Assembly (NCBI GenBank): GCA_963737425.1
Contig: CAVTSX010000003.1
Coordinates: 1-64,000 of the forward strand
Source: DASXRA01 sp963737425
GTDB taxonomy: Bacteria > Actinomycetota > Actinomycetes > Mycobacteriales > Jatrophihabitantaceae
Direction: 5' to 3'
Length of the DNA: 64,000 nucleotides
Position numbers and translations under genes: made by a program. Shown here piece after piece: positions 8,663 through 17,899 of this stretch (within the stretch, counting starts at the first letter, position 1; the number at the start of each line of letters is the position of its first letter). The notes beneath the pieces are model-generated. The model ran no database searches, had not been told where the DNA came from, and was given only the letters and a program-made list of their open reading frames with translations.

Positions 8663-9487
8663 CTACGACGCGTTCTTGATGAACTCCAGCAGATCGGCGT
8701 TGAGGTCGGCGTGGTGGCTCGCGAAGATTCCGTGGCCTGCGTCCGGGTACTCCTTGTAGCTCGCGTGTGCGATCAGCGAAGCGGTGCGACGACCGGTAAC
8801 GTCCACCGGCGCCGAGAAGTCCGCCGCTCCGTGCACAACGAGTGCAGGCACCGTAACGGCCTCGAGCGTCGCCCGGTGATCGGTGTGGAAGATCGCCCGT
8901 TGAAGTTCCAGCACCGCAAAGGGCGCCGTTGCCGCGCACTGCTGGATGGTCCAGTCGACCAGGTACGGCGATACCGCGGCACCGAGGTGCGTGGCGAAGA
9001 AGACCTGCGACTGATCGGAGAGCCACTTCAGCCGATCGGTGCGGATCGCCGCGCTGAGCGCGTCGAATGCCGCCTCTGGCACACCGCCGGGGTTGTCGTC
9101 GGTCTGCTTCAGGAACGGCAGCATCGCCGACACGAGCGCGATTCGGCTCACCCGCTGCACGCCATGGCGCGCGAGGAGCCGGGTCGCGACGGCGCCTCCC
9201 ATCGAGTGACCGACGAGCGTGAGCTCGCGCAGGTCAAGGTGCTCGATCAGTGCGGCGAGGTCGTCGGCGAGTGTGTCGAAGTCGTAGCCGGTGGACGGCC
9301 GGTCGGACCGGCCGTGCCCGCGCCAGTCCATCGCGACGCATCGGTAGCCCTGCTCGACGAGGTAGGGGATCTGGTACTCCCACATGTCGGTGCTGAGCAT
9401 TGCACTGCCGGCGAACAGGATTGGCTGACCTGTTCCGTAGTCCTCGTACGCGATCTGGGTTCCGTCAGCGGTCTCGATGAAGGGCAT
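8663..9487 (-). CDS. Alpha/beta hydrolase, chloroperoxidase/esterase type
   Basis: 274 residues from ATG 9487, preceded by AAAGGAG with good spacing; an in-frame ATG 60 nt upstream lacks a box. It has the non-haem chloroperoxidase/arylesterase layout: MPFIETADGTQIAYEDYG start, MDWRGHGRSDRP, nucleophile elbow VGHSMGGAVA (Ser), an acid in PALVVHGAADFSAP, and the terminal DAGHGIFASH histidine. The catalytic triad therefore appears complete. It is probably cytoplasmic. Substrate unknown. Confidence 0.88.
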   Translation of the reverse strand: MPFIETADGTQIAYEDYGTGQPILFAGSAMLSTDMWEYQIPYLVEQGYRCVAMDWRGHGRSDRPSTGYDFDTLADDLAALIEHLDLRELTLVGHSMGGAVATRLLARHGVQRVSRIALVSAMLPFLKQTDDNPGGVPEAAFDALSAAIRTDRLKWLSDQSQVFFATHLGAAVSPYLVDWTIQQCAATAPFAVLELQRAIFHTDHRATLEAVTVPALVVHGAADFSAPVDVTGRRTASLIAHASYKEYPDAGHGIFASHHADLNADLLEFIKNAS

Positions 9488-9543
9488 GGCAGTCTCCTTT
9501 GTTGGTGGGGCCACCGACCGCGTTCGGGTCGAGGTATTCGCTT

Positions 9544-10491
9544 TCACGCGTGCGGGTCAAGGACGACCTTTCCGCGGTTGGCGCGGGATTCGATGAGCGT
9601 GTGCGCCACTGCCGGTGTGCTCAGGGGGACGGCGGGGTGAGTCAGTGCCCGCAACGCGCCCGAGGCCGTCATGTCGATCAGTTCGCCCTGGTGCCGGCGG
9701 TAGGTACCGTCGGCTCGCCCGGCCAGGTGCGCCATCGCGAAACCGGAGACCGTCTGACCGTTCATCCGCAGCCGGTTCACGTCGACGAGGGCGCTCTTGG
9801 CGCTGTACGTAACGTAGCGACCCTCGATCGCAAGAACGTCGAAGCATGTGTGCGCGACGCTGCCCCCCACGCCGTCCAGTACGACATCGATCGGCTCCAG
9901 GTCGCCTATCTGCTCGTAGGTCGCGGCAACATCTACGCCCAGCTCGCGCAGGATCTCGAACTTGTCGGACGATCCGACCGCGCCGAGCACCCGTTCGGCA
10001 CCGAGTGACCGGGCGATCTGCACAGCGAGGTGCCCGACGCCGCCGGCCGCGGCCGTCACCAGGACGGTGTCGGCGCCGCGGATGCCTGCGGCTCGCGCCG
10101 CACCGAGCGCGACCTGCCCGCCACGCACGAGCGCAACTGCCTCGGCATCAGCAACCGTCTCCGGGATTGCGGCGGCCAGGTCGGCCCGCACCGTCGCGTA
10201 CTCGGCGTATGCGGCGCCGAACGCCACGGCGGCCGCCCGCTGGCCGATCTGCCATCCGTCGACGCCCGCACCCACGGCGGCGACGCGGCCGACGACCTCA
10301 CCGGACGGCGCGTGGGGCAGGGCGACACCTCCGCCGGCCTCGTCCGCCCGGGTCTGCCGCACGACGGCCAGACTCACCCCGATCAGCGCGACCTCGATGA
10401 CGAGCTCCCCACGGCCGGGTTCCGGGCGCGGGGCCTGCTCGAGCCGCAGCACCTCGGGGCCTCCGTACTCGTGAAATCGCACAATCCTCAT
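9544..10491 (-). CDS. NADPH:quinone-type MDR oxidoreductase (zinc-free)
   Basis: 315 residues. The N-terminus FHEYGGPEVLRLEQAPRPEPG and the NADPH-binding loop LVTAAAGGVGHLAVQIARSLGA (split here as AAAGGVGHLAVQIA) mark the quinone oxidoreductase branch of the medium-chain dehydrogenase family. Cysteine zinc ligands are absent, as expected for this branch. It is divergent from a TetR gene with a perfect palindrome between them, so it is probably the regulated target and may be involved in response to a reactive carbonyl or quinone. Confidence 0.88.
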   Translation of the reverse strand: MRIVRFHEYGGPEVLRLEQAPRPEPGRGELVIEVALIGVSLAVVRQTRADEAGGGVALPHAPSGEVVGRVAAVGAGVDGWQIGQRAAAVAFGAAYAEYATVRADLAAAIPETVADAEAVALVRGGQVALGAARAAGIRGADTVLVTAAAGGVGHLAVQIARSLGAERVLGAVGSSDKFEILRELGVDVAATYEQIGDLEPIDVVLDGVGGSVAHTCFDVLAIEGRYVTYSAKSALVDVNRLRMNGQTVSGFAMAHLAGRADGTYRRHQGELIDMTASGALRALTHPAVPLSTPAVAHTLIESRANRGKVVLDPHA

Positions 10492-10561
10492 CGGCGCAAG
10501 CTCCGTCCTGGCTTCGTGAACGCGGACTCAGGCGGCCAGGTCCTCTCGATGTCCAGTGAGA

Positions 10562-10575
10562 CACATATTTATGTG
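10562..10575. promoter_or_regulatory. TetR operator candidate
   Basis: Perfect palindrome CACATA-TT-TATGTG in an AT-rich pocket, 64 bp before the TetR start and 71 bp before the divergent oxidoreductase start. Position and symmetry fit a shared operator. Confidence 0.5.
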
Positions 10576-10638
10576 CGACCTAAACTCATGTCAACTCAAT
10601 TCTTGTAGGAAACCCATGACAGTTGTAACGTCCTGCGT

Positions 10639-11331
10639 ATGACGGCTGAGAACGGCGTGGCCGGCCTGCGCGAACGCAAGAAGCAACTGACCCGTCAGCA
10701 CATCTCGAACGTCGCCACGGAACTGTTCGTCCGGAAGGGCTTCGAGCACACGACTCTCGCCGACGTCGCTGAGGCGGCTGCCGTCGCGAAGATGACCGTC
10801 ACGAACTACTTCCCGCTGAAGGAAGATCTGGTATTCGACCGAGCCGAATTCGTCATCCGGCTTGTCGCCGACGGGGTGAGCCGGCGACCCGCCGGCCAGA
10901 GCGTGCTCGATGCAGTGCGCGGTGTGTACAACCAGATGCTGGACGAACACAACCCGACACTGGGCTACCGCGGCCTGCCGTTCGCCGAACTCATCGAGTC
11001 CAGCCCGGCCTTGCGCGCCCGCGAGCGCGAGATCTTCGCCGAGCAGGAGGCCGCTCTCGCCGATGTCCTGACGGCTGAATTCGCGAAGTCGGCCACCGGC
11101 CTCGCACCCCGGATAGCCGCCGCGCAACTCGCGGCCGTCTTTCGCATCCTCTACTACGAGGCGCGGCGGCGGCTCATCGCGAAGGAGAGCACCGCATCGA
11201 TCGAGCGGGCGCTTCGGCGGGCTGCCAAGACCAGCTTCGACCTCGTCGAGCACGGCCTGCCCGACCGGCTGGTGCGGGGCAGCGACCGCTCCCCCGCCCG
11301 CCGTCAGCCCAGGCTGCCCCAGCGGTCGTGA
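10639..11331 (+). CDS. TetR-family regulator
   Basis: 230 residues with the TetR helix-turn-helix at residues about 10-55 (LRERKKQLTRQHISNVATEL, then TLADVAEAAAVAKMTVTNYF). The Rossmann-partner oxidoreductase is divergent and the intergenic palindrome at 10562 is the likely binding site. The stop codon runs straight into a perfect hairpin. The ligand is not predictable. Confidence 0.88.
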   Translation: MTAENGVAGLRERKKQLTRQHISNVATELFVRKGFEHTTLADVAEAAAVAKMTVTNYFPLKEDLVFDRAEFVIRLVADGVSRRPAGQSVLDAVRGVYNQMLDEHNPTLGYRGLPFAELIESSPALRAREREIFAEQEAALADVLTAEFAKSATGLAPRIAAAQLAAVFRILYYEARRRLIAKESTASIERALRRAAKTSFDLVEHGLPDRLVRGSDRSPARRQPRLPQRS

Positions 11332-11354
11332 TCGACAGAGGAGACTCTGTCGAT
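11331..11354 (+). terminator. Perfect hairpin at the TetR stop codon
   Basis: ATCGACAGAG-GAGA-CTCTGTCGAT, a 10-bp perfect stem with a 4-nt loop, begins at the last base of the TetR stop codon. No strong T-run follows. A related half-copy, GATCGACAGAGCGACTCGATC, occurs near 11577-11597 before the next gene. Confidence 0.5.
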
Positions 11355-11378
11355 AGCCGACCGAGGGTGGAAGGCAGT

Positions 11379-11438
11379 CCGCAGGTGATCACCTGCACTT
11401 CCTGCACACACCGCAGGTGGTAGGCGATCCGCAGGTGA
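11379..11438. repeat. Triple CCGCAGGTG repeat with a 16-bp palindrome
   Basis: CCGCAGGTG occurs at 11379, 11412 and 11430. The first copy is part of a perfect 16-bp palindrome, GCAGGTGATCACCTGC (11381-11396). It lies in the 288-bp convergent gap between the TetR gene and the alcohol dehydrogenase, in which I see no gene. Function unknown; not obviously a terminator. Confidence 0.4.
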
Positions 11439-11619
11439 TCATCGGCAAATAGCAGCCGGTCCAAGCGCGAGCGGCAATCACGCCAGAGAGTCGGTGCGAC
11501 GGCCTGCTCGCGGGCCGTGTGCCCCCACAGGGCGTCCAACCGTTGTGCACGGGCGGCGCCGTTTTGGCGTTCATGATCGACAGAGCGACTCGATCAGTCG
11601 CTGAATCCGCCCCGCGATA

Positions 11620-12666
11620 TCAGGCCGAGCGCGGGTGAACCATCGTGATTCCGACCGGAGACGCGTTGCTCATCGCGACCAGCGCGGCGGGTGCATCGTC
11701 GAGCGCGACCCGCCGCGTGATCAGCTCAACCGGGTTCAGCCGTCCCGACGCGACCTCGGCCAGCATCGCCGGGTAGGCGTGCGCGGGCATCCCGTGACTG
11801 CCGTAGATCTCCAATTCGGCGCCGATCACGCGGCCGATCGGCACTGGGGGTTGCGCGTCGGCGCCGACCATCAAGCCGACCTGCACGTGCCTGCCACGCG
11901 GACGCAGGCACTCGATCGAGTTCGTGCTCGTGACGGTGCTCCCCAGCGCGTCGAGCGAGACATGCGCACCGCCGCCGGTGACGTCACGAACGGCAGCGAC
12001 GACGTCGGCGCCGGTGCCGTCGACGACGGCCCGCGCGCCGAGCGCCGAGGCGAGTGCCAGCGCCGCACGTGACACGTCGACCGCAACCACCGCCGCCCCA
12101 TGGGCCGCGGCGATCATGATCGCCGACAGGCCGACGCCGCCGCATCCGTGCACGGCAACCCACTGGCCCGCAGCCACTCGGCCGTGCACTGTCAGTGCCC
12201 GGTACGCCGTCGCGAAGCGACACCCGAGGCTCGCCGCGGTATCGAAGTCCATGTCCTGCGGCAGTTCGACCACGTTGACGTCGGCGTGATCGATCGCGAC
12301 CAGTTCGGCGAACGAACCCCATCCGGTGAAGCCGGGCTGCATCTGCCGGGCGCACACCTGCTGCTCGCCGGCGAGGCACTGCGGGCACGTTCCGCACCCA
12401 CAGACGAACGGCACCGTGACGCGCTGGCCGACTGCGCACCGCCGTACCTCGGAACCGATCTCGGCGACAACCCCGGCAAACTCGTGACCGGGGACGTGCG
12501 GAGGCGCGATGTCGGGGTCATGGCCGAGCCAGCCGTGCCAGTCGCTTCGGCACAGGCCCGTGGCGGCGACCTCGATCACCACACCGGCCGGCGGGCACTC
12601 GGGCGGTGGCACCTCGCGCACGGATGGCGCTGCCCCGAACGTCTCGAACCAGACGGCGCGCATCAC
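11620..12666 (-). CDS. Zinc-dependent alcohol dehydrogenase
   Basis: 348 residues (start ATG 12666 or 12663). Catalytic zinc ligands are visible as GLCRSDWHGW and the H-E pair in PHVPGHEFAGV. The structural zinc lobe is present as CGCGTCPQCLAGEQQVC. The NAD(P) fold has VHGCGGVGLSAI. It is therefore a full zinc-dependent MDR enzyme oxidising an alcohol or reducing an aldehyde; the substrate is unknown. No obvious partner gene; its downstream neighbour region is non-coding. Confidence 0.9.
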   Translation of the reverse strand: MMRAVWFETFGAAPSVREVPPPECPPAGVVIEVAATGLCRSDWHGWLGHDPDIAPPHVPGHEFAGVVAEIGSEVRRCAVGQRVTVPFVCGCGTCPQCLAGEQQVCARQMQPGFTGWGSFAELVAIDHADVNVVELPQDMDFDTAASLGCRFATAYRALTVHGRVAAGQWVAVHGCGGVGLSAIMIAAAHGAAVVAVDVSRAALALASALGARAVVDGTGADVVAAVRDVTGGGAHVSLDALGSTVTSTNSIECLRPRGRHVQVGLMVGADAQPPVPIGRVIGAELEIYGSHGMPAHAYPAMLAEVASGRLNPVELITRRVALDDAPAALVAMSNASPVGITMVHPRSA

Positions 12667-12899
12667 GGGCGAACGAGCGCAGGGACGACCCCGCGTCGAC
12701 GCGGGGCCAGCCGATTGAGCTTCACCGTTGCAAGGTAGTCGCTGGCTCGAAGCGGCGCGGCGATCTCGCGCGGCGCCTCGGCGACCAGCCAGGAGTTCGG
12801 ACTGCCAACAACCGTTGACCTACGATCGCCGTGCACCCGCCGCTTTCGCACGTCGCCTGCGGGTGCGGGCCACGAATATCGAGAAAGGACAGATCAGCC

Positions 12900-13184
12900 T
12901 TGCAATTCATGATCTTGAGCCGCCGCCGCACCGAGAAGTACGCCGACGCGGATTTCGATGCCGTGATACCAGCCGAGACCGATCGAGTGCGCCAGCTGTA
13001 CGCCGACGGCATCCTGCGCCAGATCTGGCTGCGTGGCGACACCGCCGGGGCGTGCTTCACCGTCGAAGCAGAGGACGAGGCCGCCGTTGCCGGCCTGCTG
13101 GAATCGCTGCCGATGGCGAGCTCAGGACTGTCAGAGTTCAACGTCATCCCGCTCAGTCCCTACCGTGGCTTCGGCCCACGCTGA
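12900..13184 (+). CDS. Muconolactone isomerase/YciI-like small protein
   Basis: 94 residues from a TTG at 12900 (AAAGGA box 10-13 nt upstream) or 91 from ATG 12909. The sequence has the ferredoxin-like pattern of muconolactone delta-isomerases: QLYADGILRQIWLRGD, then a second half ending LLESLPMASSGLSEFNVIPL followed by SPYRGFG. The family also contains many proteins with no known isomerase activity, and no catechol-pathway genes are nearby. So the fold is likely, the reaction is not established. Confidence 0.7.
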   Translation: MQFMILSRRRTEKYADADFDAVIPAETDRVRQLYADGILRQIWLRGDTAGACFTVEAEDEAAVAGLLESLPMASSGLSEFNVIPLSPYRGFGPR

Positions 13185-13451
13185 CCTCGCGCTCCGGGCG
13201 AACACGCCCCCTCTGAACACCCCGCGCACGCGGGCCATCGTCCCGTCTCATCCTCGGTGAGCGGGGCCAGTATCCGCTAGGCCGCCGTCCGCACACGGGC
13301 CCGGTGACCTCGAAGCGATGTGAGCCACTCGTGCTCGCAAATCTGTCACTTCCTCGGGGTGGCCGTCGTCATGAGGGTGACCCCCCAGCACAGGCCGGCG
13401 TGACAAGGAGACACCCAGGACGCCAAGCCGGAGCCGAAGAGGAGAACACGA

Positions 13452-13589
13452 ATGCGAGTCTTCGTTGCAGCGGTGAGCGGCCCGTCCGCGCCCCAGGCGG
13501 CTGGTCCGGCGCGCGGGCGCCTCGTCCGGAGCCTCGAACCCACGTTGACGCCGGATTACCGGCTTCAGGCCGAGGGCACCGACACATGA
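13452..13589 (+). CDS. 45-residue ORF translationally coupled to qcrB
   Basis: ATG at 13452 has a GGAG box exactly 7 nt upstream. The 45-codon frame ends with TGA overlapping the qcrB ATG (ATGA at 13586-13589). The product begins MRVFVAAVSGPSAPQAAG and has no recognisable domain. It could be a leader peptide or a short remnant of a gene. The ribosome site and exact four-base overlap are the evidence for translation; the qcrB start has no strong box of its own. Confidence 0.45.
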   Translation: MRVFVAAVSGPSAPQAAGPARGRLVRSLEPTLTPDYRLQAEGTDT

Positions 13590-15211
13590 GCCACCGCGCT
13601 TCGCCCGCGCGGCGGGCCGGCGGGCCGGACACCCCGCGGCGCAGAGTGGGCGGATGGTTCGACACTCGGCTCAAGCTGGCCGGGCCGCTGCGCAAGCAGC
13701 TGAACAAGGTCTTTCCGGACCACTGGTCGTACATGCTGGGCGAGATCGCACTGTACTCGTTCATCGTTCTGCTGCTCACCGGCACGGTGCTGACCTTCTT
13801 CTTCGACCCCTCGGCGACCGAGACGGTCTACCACGGTCGGTACGTGCCGTTGGACGGCGTCCCCATGTCCAAGGCGTACGCGTCGACGCTGAAGATCACC
13901 TTTGACGTCCGCGGTGGTCTGCTCATCCGGCAGATTCACTACTGGGCGGCTCTGCTGTTCCTCGCCGCCATACTCGTCCATCTGGGCCGGGTGTTCTTCA
14001 CGGGAGCGTTCCGCAAGCCGCGCGAACTCAACTGGCTGATCGGCCTGGTGCTGTTCGTCCTCAGCCTGGTCGAGGCATACACCGGGCACTTGCTTCCCGA
14101 TGACCTGCTCTCGGGCACGAGCCTGCGCATCGCGGACGCGACCATGCTGTCGGTCCCGGTCGTCGGCACCTGGACCTCATCGCTGATCTTCGACGGCCCG
14201 TTCCCCGGTCATGCGTGGGTCGCGCGCGACTACATCGCCCATGTGCTGCTCATCCCGGCGATCCTCGTGGTCCTGATCGGGCTGCACCTGGCGATCACGG
14301 TCCGCCAGAAGTACACCGACTACCCAGGGCCGGGCAAGAGCGAATCCACGGTGACCGGCGTGCGGTTCTTCCCGACGTTCGCCGCGCGGGCCAGCGGATT
14401 GTTCTTCCTCGTCTTCGGGGTGCTGGCCGCGCTCGGCGGCCTGGCGCAGATCAACCCGGTGTGGCTCTACGGGCCGTACGACCCGGCGCAGGTGTCCGCC
14501 CTCTCCGGACCGGACTGGTACCTGGCATTCATCGACGGCTCCAGCCGGCTGTTCCCGTCCTGGGAGATCCGGCTCTGGAACCACGACGTGCCACCCCTGT
14601 TCTGGTCGACGGTCGTGCTGCCCGGCATCCTGGTCACCCTCGCTGCGATCTACCCGTTCGTCGAGGCGAAGATGACCAAGGATCGGGCGCATCATCACCT
14701 GCTGCAGCGCCCTCGCGACGTCCCGGTCCGCACCTCGCTCGGGGCGATGGCACTCGCCTCCTACCTGGTCCTGTTCCTGGCCGGCGGCGCGGACAGCATC
14801 TCCAAGACGTTCGACATCTCAGACAACGCGATCATCTGGGACGGACGAATAGCGCTGATGATCCTGCCGCCGATTGCCTATGCGCTCACCTACCGGCTGT
14901 GCCTGGGCCTGCAGCGCCATGACCGCGAGGTGCTCGACCACGGCATCGAGACCGGCATCATCAAGGTGCTGCCCTCCGGCGCGTTCATCGAGGTGCACCA
15001 GCCACTCGGTCCGGTCGACGCGCATGGACACGGCGCGTTGAGCTACGCCGGCACCCCCGTGCCCAAGCGAGTGCGCCAGGTCGCCGCAGTGTCGCTGCTG
15101 CGCCGTATCCGGGGATTCTTCTATCCGATGAAGGAGAAGCCCGAGATCGCCGCCAAGCTGGCCGAACTTGACGCCACGGACGCGAGGTCCGATCGGCAGC
15201 TCACCAACTGA
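13586..15211 (+). CDS. qcrB: Cytochrome bc1 complex cytochrome b subunit (actinobacterial QcrB)
   Basis: 541 residues from ATG 13586, the size of actinobacterial QcrB. Two pairs of haem-ligand histidines are visible: RQIHYWAALLFLAAILVH and later IAHVLLIPAILVVLIGLH. The Qo-site motif reads GPDWYLAF, a PDW variant of the classic PEW. The characteristic SLPDDLLSGT-type loop is HLLPDDLLSGT. At least eight membrane helices. It receives electrons from menaquinol in the bc1 complex. Unusually it stands alone: the usual ctaE-qcrC-qcrA partners are absent, so it may be a second, alternative copy. Confidence 0.9.
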   Translation: MSHRASPARRAGGPDTPRRRVGGWFDTRLKLAGPLRKQLNKVFPDHWSYMLGEIALYSFIVLLLTGTVLTFFFDPSATETVYHGRYVPLDGVPMSKAYASTLKITFDVRGGLLIRQIHYWAALLFLAAILVHLGRVFFTGAFRKPRELNWLIGLVLFVLSLVEAYTGHLLPDDLLSGTSLRIADATMLSVPVVGTWTSSLIFDGPFPGHAWVARDYIAHVLLIPAILVVLIGLHLAITVRQKYTDYPGPGKSESTVTGVRFFPTFAARASGLFFLVFGVLAALGGLAQINPVWLYGPYDPAQVSALSGPDWYLAFIDGSSRLFPSWEIRLWNHDVPPLFWSTVVLPGILVTLAAIYPFVEAKMTKDRAHHHLLQRPRDVPVRTSLGAMALASYLVLFLAGGADSISKTFDISDNAIIWDGRIALMILPPIAYALTYRLCLGLQRHDREVLDHGIETGIIKVLPSGAFIEVHQPLGPVDAHGHGALSYAGTPVPKRVRQVAAVSLLRRIRGFFYPMKEKPEIAAKLAELDATDARSDRQLTN

Positions 15212-15265
15212 CGCCGCCGGTGCGCCGCCCGTCTCGTCCTCGGCGTTCGGCGGTCGACGCCGGGC

Positions 15266-17281
15266 CTACCGCGATGCAGGACCGGTGGGCGTGCCCGCGC
15301 GGTACAGAGCCAGGACGTCAGCCGCAGAGAACGCCGCGCCGTAGAACGCGAACTCGTCGAGCGTCCCGGCGAACAGGCCGTGGTTGTTGCCGCGCCGGGC
15401 CAGGTCGATGCCCACCGTCGGCGATCGCGCATATGTCTTCCACGATGCCGATCCAGCCAGATCGCCGTCGACATACAGCAGCATCGAGGCTCCGAGCTTG
15501 ACGCACACGGCCATGTGCCGAAGTCCGTCGTTGTAGGCCGCGCTGCTGTCGACAGGTTGCGCGCCTCCGCCGAATGACGCGTACGTGACGAACCGAAGGT
15601 GCCCGGATTCGTCGAGCTGAAGGTTCCACACCTTGGCCAGGAAGTTGTCGCGGGCAAGCAGGTATTGGCGTGCCTTCGCGCCGCTGAACCACACTGCGAC
15701 CGTGTAGTCGGGAACGTCCATCCAGCTCGAGCCTGCGATCGTCGCGTACTGGCTGGAGCCGTTGAACCCGACCGCCTTGTCAGTGTCACCCGTCAGCAGT
15801 CCCTTGGCACCGAGGCGCGGGCCGCCCGTGTACGACGCCGGGTGGCCGCTGCCGGACGAGTCGGCGGCCGTCGTGGCACCCGCCCGCTCATCGAGACGCA
15901 GGTAGGTCAGCGGCGCACGCGCAAGGATCGCGGCGGCATAGGTCGGCTGGTGCGCGACAGGTCGAGTCAGCATCTGGTACGTGTCATGCGCTGAGGCGAG
16001 CGCAAGCACCGCAGCGCACAACATGGCCACTGCGGGACCGGCAATGCGAGCAGATTTCCGGCGAGAGCTTGCCAGCCGCGCCAATTCGGCGACGCCGAGC
16101 GCGACCAGCGCCAGGAACGCCGGCATCCACATGACCCAGTAGAAGCTCAGCACCACACGGGCGATGGCCATGTGGAAGATCAGTGGACCCGCCAGCGCGG
16201 CGACACACCACGACACCAGCCGATCGCGTCGCAGTGCGAGTGCCGCGACAACGCAGACCACGCAGACCAAGCAGACAACAGCGCCGATGCCGTGCTGGAC
16301 GAACCAGAGAAACGCCCACCACGGCGGGTGTACGGCCACCCGGCCGGCAAACTCGACCAGGTGGCCCAGGTTCGCGTGTTCGCGCTGATACCGGAGCATG
16401 AAACGTATGTCGTCACTCGGATGGCCCAGCCCGACATAGCTGATCACGAACACGATGCACGAGGCCGCCAGCGCCGCCACTGCCTGCAGCAGTCGCTCAA
16501 CTGCGGTTTGCCACCGCCGCGCGGACACCACAAGGCCGACTACCACCGGACCCACGGCACCGAGAAAGCCATTCTCCTTCGACGCCGTTGCGAGGCCGAC
16601 GCACACCCCGGTCGCGACGGCGAACGCCCAGGCCGCACGCCCGTCGCGGCGGAACCACACCCACGACAGCGCCACCGAGGCCACTGCGAACAGCTCGGCA
16701 ACGGGGTCCAGGAAGCCGTACCGGCCGAACCGGAACGGTAAACCCTGCGCCGACATCGGCAACACCGCGACCAGGGTCGCCGCACCGAGTCCGATCCACC
16801 TGCCCGCCACACGCCCCAGCCAAACGCCGAGAACCACCGCAGTACCGAGCGTGCACATCGCCGCGACGAAGCGGTCGGCCGTAACGCTCGGATGGCCGGC
16901 AACGAGTTGAGCGAGCCCGAACAGGTATTTCGCGAGCGGCGCATGTTCGAAGTTGTCGAAGTTCGAGGGAAAGGTCGTGGTCGGCGGACGATGGTGGTCA
17001 CCGTGCACGTAACGCCAGCCGGCGAGGGAGTAGATCGGCTCGTCAAAGGCGACACGCGATGTCCCGAGCCGCGCAAAATTCGCCACAACGGCCCATGCAG
17101 AAGCGATGACGACGGCAACGGTGAAGCGGCTGGGACGAACTGGCAGCCTCCAGGACGACATTCCGCCATCGGGCACGCTCGGGGCCGTACCAGCGGAACT
17201 GGACGAGATCGGCTGGCCGGCAGACCGGTCTGTGTCAGTCACGGGCTGCTCGATGTCCGAGTCGGACGACATTCCGCTCAT
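15266..17281 (-). CDS. GT39-type membrane glycosyltransferase fused to a LamG domain
   Basis: 671 residues (start 17281 or 17272). Residues about 50-450 form a polytopic GT-C glycosyltransferase like dolichyl-phosphate-mannose protein mannosyltransferases: RVAFDEPIYSLAGWRY contains the acidic D-E pair of the first loop, followed by HAPLAKYLFGLAQL and repeated membrane helices. Residues about 455-665 form an extracytoplasmic laminin-G-like/concanavalin domain (DSSGSGHPASYTGG, FNGSSQYATI, YTVAVWFSG, LYVDGDLAGS, GTLDEFAFYGAAFSAADV). The LamG domain could bind the glycan or the acceptor. Such fusions are known but not common. Convergent to qcrB. Confidence 0.85.
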   Translation of the reverse strand: MSGMSSDSDIEQPVTDTDRSAGQPISSSSAGTAPSVPDGGMSSWRLPVRPSRFTVAVVIASAWAVVANFARLGTSRVAFDEPIYSLAGWRYVHGDHHRPPTTTFPSNFDNFEHAPLAKYLFGLAQLVAGHPSVTADRFVAAMCTLGTAVVLGVWLGRVAGRWIGLGAATLVAVLPMSAQGLPFRFGRYGFLDPVAELFAVASVALSWVWFRRDGRAAWAFAVATGVCVGLATASKENGFLGAVGPVVVGLVVSARRWQTAVERLLQAVAALAASCIVFVISYVGLGHPSDDIRFMLRYQREHANLGHLVEFAGRVAVHPPWWAFLWFVQHGIGAVVCLVCVVCVVAALALRRDRLVSWCVAALAGPLIFHMAIARVVLSFYWVMWMPAFLALVALGVAELARLASSRRKSARIAGPAVAMLCAAVLALASAHDTYQMLTRPVAHQPTYAAAILARAPLTYLRLDERAGATTAADSSGSGHPASYTGGPRLGAKGLLTGDTDKAVGFNGSSQYATIAGSSWMDVPDYTVAVWFSGAKARQYLLARDNFLAKVWNLQLDESGHLRFVTYASFGGGAQPVDSSAAYNDGLRHMAVCVKLGASMLLYVDGDLAGSASWKTYARSPTVGIDLARRGNNHGLFAGTLDEFAFYGAAFSAADVLALYRAGTPTGPASR

Positions 17282-17577
17282 AGTGGATCAGGCGCCAGCC
17301 GATCCGTTAGCTCAGGCCCGCCGCGCATCACGGCGAGCGCTCTCATGCTGCGCGGGCGTGGTGGAAGTCAAGCTGTGGGCTGGTGTTGCCATTCGCGCTC
17401 ACCGTCTCGTCGCTCATCCTCGGATCAAGCCGACTGATCCTTGATCGCTGCATCGACGGCAGCGTATGCCCGCCCGGCAGCGCACGGCCCGCCGAACTGC
17501 CGCAGCGGCGCTTGCCACTTCAAACAGGCGGCAGCCGGCTTGCTACGGCGAGGCGCTCCCGGCCTTCCCCGTCGGTC

Positions 17578-17631
17578 TTGATCATCTCTGCTGCATCCGC
17601 CATCACTCGCGGCTTCGCCGGAGATGATCAA
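17578..17631. repeat. Palindromic dispersed repeat, copy 1
   Basis: Ends TTGATCATCTCTG and GAGATGATCAA are inverted; the core CCGCCATCACTCGCGG is partly symmetric. Three more copies lie at 20546, 54195 and 61607. Homology with copy 3 (opposite orientation) continues outside the inverted ends (GACCGACGGG on one side, GTGTGCCGG on the other). It lies in a 618-bp gap (17282-17899) where I see no convincing gene. Confidence 0.75.
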
Positions 17632-17899
17632 GAGTGTGCCGGCGCGGGCAGTCCGGTGGCTTCCGCTGGACGAGATGCTCGCCGGCAGCCAACTGCAAGT
17701 GGTGGTCATTCCGCTGTCCGACGAGACACGCGGACTGCTCGACGCGCGACGGCTGGCACAGGTTCCCGAAGGTGCCGCTTCCTGCCGACTCGGCCCTCCT
17801 GACGTGGCCCGAGCGATCAAGGGCGAACCCGCGCGCAATGTCGTCAACGGGTTGGGGCCACTGGTCGAGCGCCGCGCGGGAGTGCCCGGGTGAGAGACC

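Noticed and set aside
17624..17893. 89-codon frame beginning in the palindromic repeat (MIKSVPARAVRW...)
   Set aside because: Its start is in a repeat end, it has no ribosome site and no recognisable domain; similar MIK/MIN starts appear at every repeat copy by base composition.
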